NCBI GenBank assembly: GCA_022837245.1
Contig: JALHHX010000006.1
Location: 1 to 34,456 of the forward strand
DNA length: 34,456 bases
Direction of reading: 5' to 3'
Source: Lentisphaerota bacterium
Lineage (GTDB): Bacteria; Verrucomicrobiota; Kiritimatiellia; RFP12; UBA3636
The notes below the pieces were generated by a model. That model made no database searches. It was not told the origin of the DNA and saw only the letters and a program-made list of their open reading frames with translations. This document shows, piece after piece, positions 29,936 through 34,456 of the stretch (position 1 is the first letter of the stretch; each line of letters begins with the position of its first letter). A program made the translations under genes and the position numbers.

Positions 29936-31330
29936 ATGTTTGGTTTTGGCCAGAGCAATGCACGCGATATAGAGACGGGCGTGAATCGCCTCTACAAAGC
30001 GTTCCAGTCTACGGCTGACCGCTACCGCTACACTTTCCAGCGTCCGGTCATCACCGTGGGCGGACGCCCCAACGTTGTATTCCTGGGCAACCATTCGTCC
30101 GGCAAATCAACCGCCATAAACCACCTCCTCGGCGACCCGCCAGTTCAGGACACGGGCGTAGCTCCGACCGACGACTGTTTCACCGTTATAATGTACGGCG
30201 AGACGGAGCAGGAATACCACGGTCCAGCCGCCGTCGGCCAGCTTCCAGTGGAGTTCTCCTCGATAGCCTCGCTGGGGCCCGATTTCCTCCAACACCTGCG
30301 CGTTAAAATCCGCAACCGCCAATACCTTAAGACTGTCAATCTCATAGACAGCCCCGGCATGATAGACACCGCAGAAGGCTCGTCGAAACGAAACTACGAT
30401 TTCAACGCCGCAGTGCGCAGTTTCACCGAGATATCGGATCTCGTCTTTTTCCTTTTCGATCCCGATAAACCTGGCACAACCAGCGAGACGGTCTCTGTTC
30501 TCAGCAACTGCATGTTCGGCATCGAATTCAAACTGCGCGTGCTGCTGAACAAGGCTGACACTTTCGACGGCATCTATGACTTCGCCCGCGCATACGGCAC
30601 GCTCTGCTGGAACCTCGCGCGAGTCCTCAACATGAAGGACCTCCCGACAATCTACACTACCTACACGCCACGTCCCGAGTCTCGCGCCAAAACAAAGATC
30701 GACCTGGACGGTTTTGACAAGCATCGCGCGCAGATCCTTGAACAGCTGCGAAGCGTGCCGCAACGCAGGTACGACAGCATGATTGCAAACGTCACGGGCG
30801 ATTTCATGCGCCTCTCGATCCAGTCGCGCGTAATAGGCGCCGTCAGGCGCGACTTGTTCTTTCGACGTGTCCGCCAGGTCTTTGCTTTCGCGATCGGCAT
30901 CATTTTCGCCTTCACTATTGTATGGTTCCTGACCGACTACTCCATAATACCCAACTTTTCCGAAAGCAACTGGTACTCATGGCACAGCCTTCTGGCGTAC
31001 CTCTTTATCGGCGTATCCACTGGTCTCGTCGCGCTCCTTCTCTCAATTGCCGCGCATTTCGGATACCGCAAACGCAAAGCCGTCCTCGTTAACGGACTCG
31101 ATCGAGTGTTCGAAGAGGAATACGCGGAGGCGCTTGCGATAGGCGTGCGCAAGGACATAAGGCAATACTGGAATTCCATCAGGCCAGAAGTCACAGCCCT
31201 ACTCAAATCGAAGACGCGGTTCCCGCTCTTCAGCTGGGGCGCGCGCCGCAGGCTCGACAACGCCATCTACGACATTATTCCGGGACTGGCTGCCAAAAGC
31301 CGCGCCGGTATAAAGCAGCAGGAACCCTGA
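29936..31330 (+). CDS. EHD-like dynamin-family GTPase with two membrane helices
   Basis: The 464-residue product has a GTPase/ATPase domain: G1 GNHSSGKS (51-58), G2 Thr78 in GVAPTDDCFTVIM, G3 DSPG (138-141), G4 NKAD (205-208). Several segments match EHD proteins (eukaryotic membrane remodelers): the RNYDFNAAVRSFTEISDLVFFLFDPDK stretch, KLRVLLNKAD and RAYGTLCWNLARV. The EH domain is absent. Two membrane helices (about 315-333 and 351-372) near the C-terminus form a hairpin anchor, followed by a basic tail. It may shape or fuse membranes. GGAGGG precedes the ATG. tsaB begins one base after its stop, so they are coupled. EHD proteins use ATP; nucleotide preference here is unknown. Confidence 0.85.
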   Translation: MFGFGQSNARDIETGVNRLYKAFQSTADRYRYTFQRPVITVGGRPNVVFLGNHSSGKSTAINHLLGDPPVQDTGVAPTDDCFTVIMYGETEQEYHGPAAVGQLPVEFSSIASLGPDFLQHLRVKIRNRQYLKTVNLIDSPGMIDTAEGSSKRNYDFNAAVRSFTEISDLVFFLFDPDKPGTTSETVSVLSNCMFGIEFKLRVLLNKADTFDGIYDFARAYGTLCWNLARVLNMKDLPTIYTTYTPRPESRAKTKIDLDGFDKHRAQILEQLRSVPQRRYDSMIANVTGDFMRLSIQSRVIGAVRRDLFFRRVRQVFAFAIGIIFAFTIVWFLTDYSIIPNFSESNWYSWHSLLAYLFIGVSTGLVALLLSIAAHFGYRKRKAVLVNGLDRVFEEEYAEALAIGVRKDIRQYWNSIRPEVTALLKSKTRFPLFSWGARRRLDNAIYDIIPGLAAKSRAGIKQQEP

Positions 31331-31331
31331 A

Positions 31332-31979
31332 GTGCTGCTATCCATCGAACGCTCGTCATCACTGGGAAGCGCGGCGCTTTTCTCCGAAAACGGCAAACTC
31401 ATATGCGCCGGGTCTGAAACGGCCTCGTCCCGCCACGGCGGCGACGCCTTTTCGGCAGTCAAGGCGCTTCTCGATGAATCTGGTGCCAACCTTAACGAAA
31501 TAAGGCGTTTCGCGGTTGGCATCGGCCCGGGCTCTTTTTCAGGAATCCGTTCCGCAATCGCATTTCTGGAAGGCCTCGCCATTCCAATCGGAGCGCGCGT
31601 CGAAGGAGTCGGCAGCGCCCACGCGGCCGCGCATGTATTCCGCAAAGCAGCGCCGGAATTCGCCGGTGACGCGCTGGCAGTAGTCGGCGATGCTCGGCGC
31701 GGCCACATCTGGATCGGCATATACAAACCCGGCGACAGCCCGCAAGAGGTTGAGCTGGTGGACCGCGCGGATCTCGCCGCGGCGATTCCGGCGGACGCCG
31801 ATATCATCACGCCCGATTGGGACAGGCTCGGGGGTTTTCTGCTTGAACTCTTTTCCCCAGCCCGCCTCCACCAGTCCCTTCCGACAGCCGAAGCCGTGGG
31901 CGAACTGGCACTGGCAGGGTTCGCCGTCCCGTCTGTTCCCATCTACATGCACCGCGCTGTCGAGCCGGCAGTGTCATGA
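31332..31979 (+). CDS. tsaB: tRNA threonylcarbamoyladenosine biosynthesis protein TsaB
   Basis: TsaB partners TsaD and TsaE in making t6A37 on ANN-reading tRNAs. The 215-residue product has the N-terminal actin-like fold: MLLSIERSSSLGSAALF, SSRHGGDAF (where many have ERRH) and the GIGPGSFSGIRSAIAFLEGLA motif, a conserved TsaB segment (GPGSFTGLR in many). It starts at a GTG, one base after the GTPase stop, with AGGA upstream. TsaB lacks catalytic residues of TsaD, so it acts as a scaffold. The C-terminal part is more diverged. Confidence 0.9.
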   Translation: MLLSIERSSSLGSAALFSENGKLICAGSETASSRHGGDAFSAVKALLDESGANLNEIRRFAVGIGPGSFSGIRSAIAFLEGLAIPIGARVEGVGSAHAAAHVFRKAAPEFAGDALAVVGDARRGHIWIGIYKPGDSPQEVELVDRADLAAAIPADADIITPDWDRLGGFLLELFSPARLHQSLPTAEAVGELALAGFAVPSVPIYMHRAVEPAVS

Positions 31980-31997
31980 CAGCTTCAACCAGTGGGC

Positions 31998-32042
31998 AGG
32001 GTTGTTTCTAGTTGATCCAAATCGACAACATGCCTCAACCCT
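31998..32042. repeat. Dyad between convergent tsaB and hslO
   Basis: AGGGTTG (31998-32004) pairs with CAACCCT (32036-32042), with an inner GTTGAT/ATCGAC pairing. There is no T run, so it is not a standard terminator, but it sits where both genes would end. Confidence 0.5.
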
Positions 32043-32048
32043 AAGGAG

Positions 32049-32930
32049 TTATTTGTTCTTGGCGAGCTGCGCTATCTTTTCGGGGGGCAGTGTGTAGACT
32101 CTGCCGCAGACGTGGCAGCGGAATTGCTGCGCAGAGCCAATACGGACAAGGGCGTCGAGCTCGGGCTTCGTACGCGAGGAGAATGTGCCATCGGCAACCT
32201 CCTGCGAACAAATGCAGCCAAAACGAAGGGCGCGCGTCGGCCCTGTCATGAGATCCGGGACGTTCAGCACTTCGCGCAACGTCGAGAGCGAGGCGTCGAA
32301 CTCAAGCTGCTCCGACACGGTGCCATCGGTGAAGAGCGTGGATATGCGCTTGAAATCCGTTTTGCGCGCATCTGGCATCCGCTGCACTGCGAGGGCGCGC
32401 ACGCGTTCTATGCGGTTTTCAAAGGAGGTGGCGGAGAGGCATGTCTCTGTTGGGATCTGCAAAGACGAGTTGTAGAATTCTTTAAAAATACCGACTTCGG
32501 AAGAGGGCGACACAGTGAAAGACATTTGTGAACGCAGCCCGCCAGATTCATGAGAACGCGTTATTTTAACACGGGCGTAGTTGCCCATGGGGTCTGGGAT
32601 TCCGGGATTCCCGGGAGGCGCGGCGTCGAGATTCTTCTCGTAAGTGTACCCGCGCAGACGTCCGCGTCCGGACATCTCCACGAGAAAACCCCCGATCCTG
32701 CCGTCTGTCTCGACGTGGAGTGTGAGGATTTCGTCCTGATTTCCTAGGTCGATCCCGACGAGCGCCATGCCTGCGATTGCTCGGCCGAGCACGGACGCGG
32801 ACCGCGCGCAGTTGCCATGCTGGTCTTGGAGCGTCCGGACTGTTTCCGAGACGTCGGAGTAGAGGAACCGCAGGCGCAAGGCCGGGCTGAATCCCTCCAC
32901 GCATGCGTCGTTTGTTCTTGCCATTACCAT
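32049..32930 (-). CDS. hslO: Redox-regulated chaperone Hsp33
   Basis: Hsp33 binds unfolded proteins when oxidised, protecting cells from combined heat and oxidative stress. The 293-residue product has the N-terminal Hsp33 domain (for example GKARS/ARSASVLGRAIAGMAL-type segment and HVETDGRIGGFLVE) and the C-terminal redox switch Cys239, Cys241 (CIC) and Cys272, Cys275 (CHVC), which bind zinc in the reduced state. Two starts, Met1 and Met3, are close; neither has a strong ribosome site. It follows lepB by 41 bases on the same strand. Confidence 0.93.
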   Translation of the reverse strand: MVMARTNDACVEGFSPALRLRFLYSDVSETVRTLQDQHGNCARSASVLGRAIAGMALVGIDLGNQDEILTLHVETDGRIGGFLVEMSGRGRLRGYTYEKNLDAAPPGNPGIPDPMGNYARVKITRSHESGGLRSQMSFTVSPSSEVGIFKEFYNSSLQIPTETCLSATSFENRIERVRALAVQRMPDARKTDFKRISTLFTDGTVSEQLEFDASLSTLREVLNVPDLMTGPTRALRFGCICSQEVADGTFSSRTKPELDALVRIGSAQQFRCHVCGRVYTLPPEKIAQLAKNK

Positions 32931-32971
32931 GTTGGTTCTACCATGTCAAATTTATGTTTTACTTGGCTTAG

Positions 32972-34273
32972 TTACTCAATGCGTCCCCAGCGGGGTGAGA
33001 GGGGCCACCATATTAAGGCGCCTGGACCGAGCATCTGCGCTTTCGGTACGGATCCCCAGTAACGGCCATCGTAGCTGCTGAGGGTGTTGTCGCCCATCGG
33101 CAGATATTCGCCCTCGCCAAGGTTAATTGAGTCGTCCGGCGTCGAAAGAAGCGATTGGCTTCTGTGGGGCGTGCCCTCGTCGAGCGTGCTGTGGTAGCCC
33201 CAATACCTGCCACCTCCTGCTTTAGCCGTGCCCATCGAGGCGACACGGTCCATGCCGAAGAGGTTTTCGATTTTGACGCCGTCGGCGTAAACATGCGGAT
33301 GGGTTACCGATATCCTTTCCCCCGGCATGCCGACGAGGCGCTTGATGTAGTGCTGACCTGCCGGAAGCCCGGGCCGTATAGGAGTGTCCACGAGATAAAG
33401 CGGCAGGTTGGGAATTTTGGTTATGTACTTATCTGACGATGCCATTTTGCGCGCTGAATCCTCCGTGAACGCAAGCTGCTGGCTGCTCGTGGCGAAAACG
33501 ATCACGTCGTCGCGCCGTGGCGGATTGAAATTCCACGATATTCGATTCACGAAAACCTGGTCGCCGGCCGTCACGTAACCGGCCCAGATTCTATCGCCCT
33601 TTTTCACGTATGACGTCGCAAGTGTCTTGACGGAATCATTGGGGTTGTCGGCCATCGATGGACGCTGCGCGCCGGGCATGGCGATGTCGCCGCGCTCTAG
33701 CGCGTCCTGCGGCACTTTATGGCGCTTGCCCGCAACGGTTATTATGACCATGCCCGGTGCTCTGACGTTGTCCTGCGCTATGGTTGCCGTGCCGTCACCT
33801 TCCGCCACCACATCCTTGTACCACGTGCCCGTGGCTAGCCATTTCAGCGGCTTCAGGGGGCCTTTGTCGAATGTTCCGGGACCATTTTCGGGATCTTTCT
33901 CGGTCGTTGAATGTATGCCGAAAAGGGTGGGTTGCATTGAGCCTGTCGGTATCTTGAACGGCTGGAAAAAATATGCCCTGAAAGCCATCGCGACGCCGAA
34001 TGCGACGACGAGCGTCTCGACGAGCTCACGCATGACGGGGAGTTTGACGGGCGGAGCCGCGTTTTCGATCAGACCCCGCGCGGCTTCGCGCGTGGCGGTG
34101 AGTTCCGCGACGGAACCTCTTTTTACGACGCGGCGCAAGTCTGCGATAGTGCCTTCGAACGATTCGACGAGCCCGTCTTCCATTAAGTCGCGGTTGTAAT
34201 TCAGTGTGCTCTTGGCGGCGTGGATGAGATTCTTCGCGTCGGAGCGCAGGCTGCATTTTTTGAAGTATTGCAT
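32972..34273 (-). CDS. lepB: Signal peptidase I, enlarged
   Basis: LepB cuts Sec signal peptides on the outer face of the inner membrane. The 433-residue product has an N-terminal cytoplasmic part of about 80 residues, one membrane helix (about 84-104), the nucleophile Ser112 in KIPTGSMQPTL, GDQVFVNRISWNFNPPRRDDVIVF, the general base Lys311 in YIKRLVGMPGE and the box GDNTLSSYDGRYWG. It is larger than the E. coli enzyme (324), mostly by an insert after the active Ser (about 120-235). Box E reads DGR in place of the usual DSR. The end is WPLSPRWGRIE. A promoter candidate is at 34318-34346. Confidence 0.94.
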   Translation of the reverse strand: MQYFKKCSLRSDAKNLIHAAKSTLNYNRDLMEDGLVESFEGTIADLRRVVKRGSVAELTATREAARGLIENAAPPVKLPVMRELVETLVVAFGVAMAFRAYFFQPFKIPTGSMQPTLFGIHSTTEKDPENGPGTFDKGPLKPLKWLATGTWYKDVVAEGDGTATIAQDNVRAPGMVIITVAGKRHKVPQDALERGDIAMPGAQRPSMADNPNDSVKTLATSYVKKGDRIWAGYVTAGDQVFVNRISWNFNPPRRDDVIVFATSSQQLAFTEDSARKMASSDKYITKIPNLPLYLVDTPIRPGLPAGQHYIKRLVGMPGERISVTHPHVYADGVKIENLFGMDRVASMGTAKAGGGRYWGYHSTLDEGTPHRSQSLLSTPDDSINLGEGEYLPMGDNTLSSYDGRYWGSVPKAQMLGPGALIWWPLSPRWGRIE

Positions 34274-34317
34274 TTACGCTGGGTCTGTGATGGGGAATAT
34301 AAAAAAAACACCCCTTG

Positions 34318-34346
34318 ATTCTAGCGTAAGACCGCTTTGCCGGCAA
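34318..34346 (-). promoter_or_regulatory. Candidate promoter for lepB
   Basis: On the minus strand TTGCCG (34346-34341) and TAGAAT (34323-34318) are 17 bases apart, about 45 bases before the lepB ATG. Confidence 0.45.
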
Positions 34347-34456
34347 GAAGTAAGAAAGTGGACTTTCCCCAGAATTCTTTTTTGGTTTTCAACGATCTGC
34401 CCATTGGGAGCGGGTTTCATGCTGAAACGGGGTGGCTGAAAAGTGAAAAAGTGGCT

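Noticed and set aside
1..34456. CRISPR array, prophage, integrase or full insertion sequence
   Set aside because: No direct-repeat spacer array, phage gene, integrase or transposase frame was seen.

Overview
The window reads as a contiguous, gene-dense, chromosomal stretch of a diderm (Gram-negative type) bacterium with fairly high G+C and mostly housekeeping genes. An outer membrane is implied by BamA, a Lol lipoprotein-release transporter, a glycine-zipper lipoprotein, an outer-membrane beta-barrel and a polysaccharide-export lipoprotein. The mixture of gene versions (Clostridia/Chlamydia-like AroA motif, zinc-LID adenylate kinase, EHD-like GTPase, large signal peptidase I, C-type L31) fits the PVC superphylum, perhaps Kiritimatiellota/Lentisphaerota. 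That placement is an inference from gene content only. No prophage, complete transposon, CRISPR array or rRNA is visible.

Layout: 1-899, end of a VanZ-like membrane gene coupled to a secreted C39-like cysteine peptidase. 877-3148 (minus), aroA-aroC of the shikimate pathway. 3275-5623, tRNA-Ala(CGC), then rpmI, rplT, rpmE, a terminator and prfA. 5756-12613, an exopolysaccharide export block: beta-barrel, BY-kinase/chain-length regulator, short Wza-like lipoprotein, TPR membrane protein and AsnB-type amidotransferase. 12608-19166 (minus), transcribed as nrdD-nrdG, lolC/E-lolD, a glycine-zipper lipoprotein and a CE15-like hydrolase. 19167-19986 is a long divergent intergenic region with several dyads. 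19987-21681, trxA facing a ybgC-like thioesterase and epmA. 21798-24399, a Tad/Flp-like set of two small pilins, TadE-like and TadG-like proteins. 24417-27376 (minus), bamA and a polytopic membrane protein. 27377-27972 is a second dyad-rich intergenic region. 27973-31979, coiled-coil envelope protein, small lipoprotein, adk, EHD-like GTPase and tsaB. 32049-34273 (minus), lepB-hslO. From 34274 to 34456 only a candidate lepB promoter is seen.

Working together: Bam, Lol and LepB build the envelope; the polysaccharide block needs that outer membrane; the Tad-like proteins would need a prepilin peptidase and Tad motor encoded elsewhere. Anaerobic ribonucleotide reductase with no oxygen-dependent class in view, beside thioredoxin and Hsp33, suggests an anaerobe that meets oxidative stress. 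The least explained parts are the EHD-like GTPase, the coiled-coil/lipoprotein pair, the orphan pilin-like quartet and the two dyad-rich intergenic regions.
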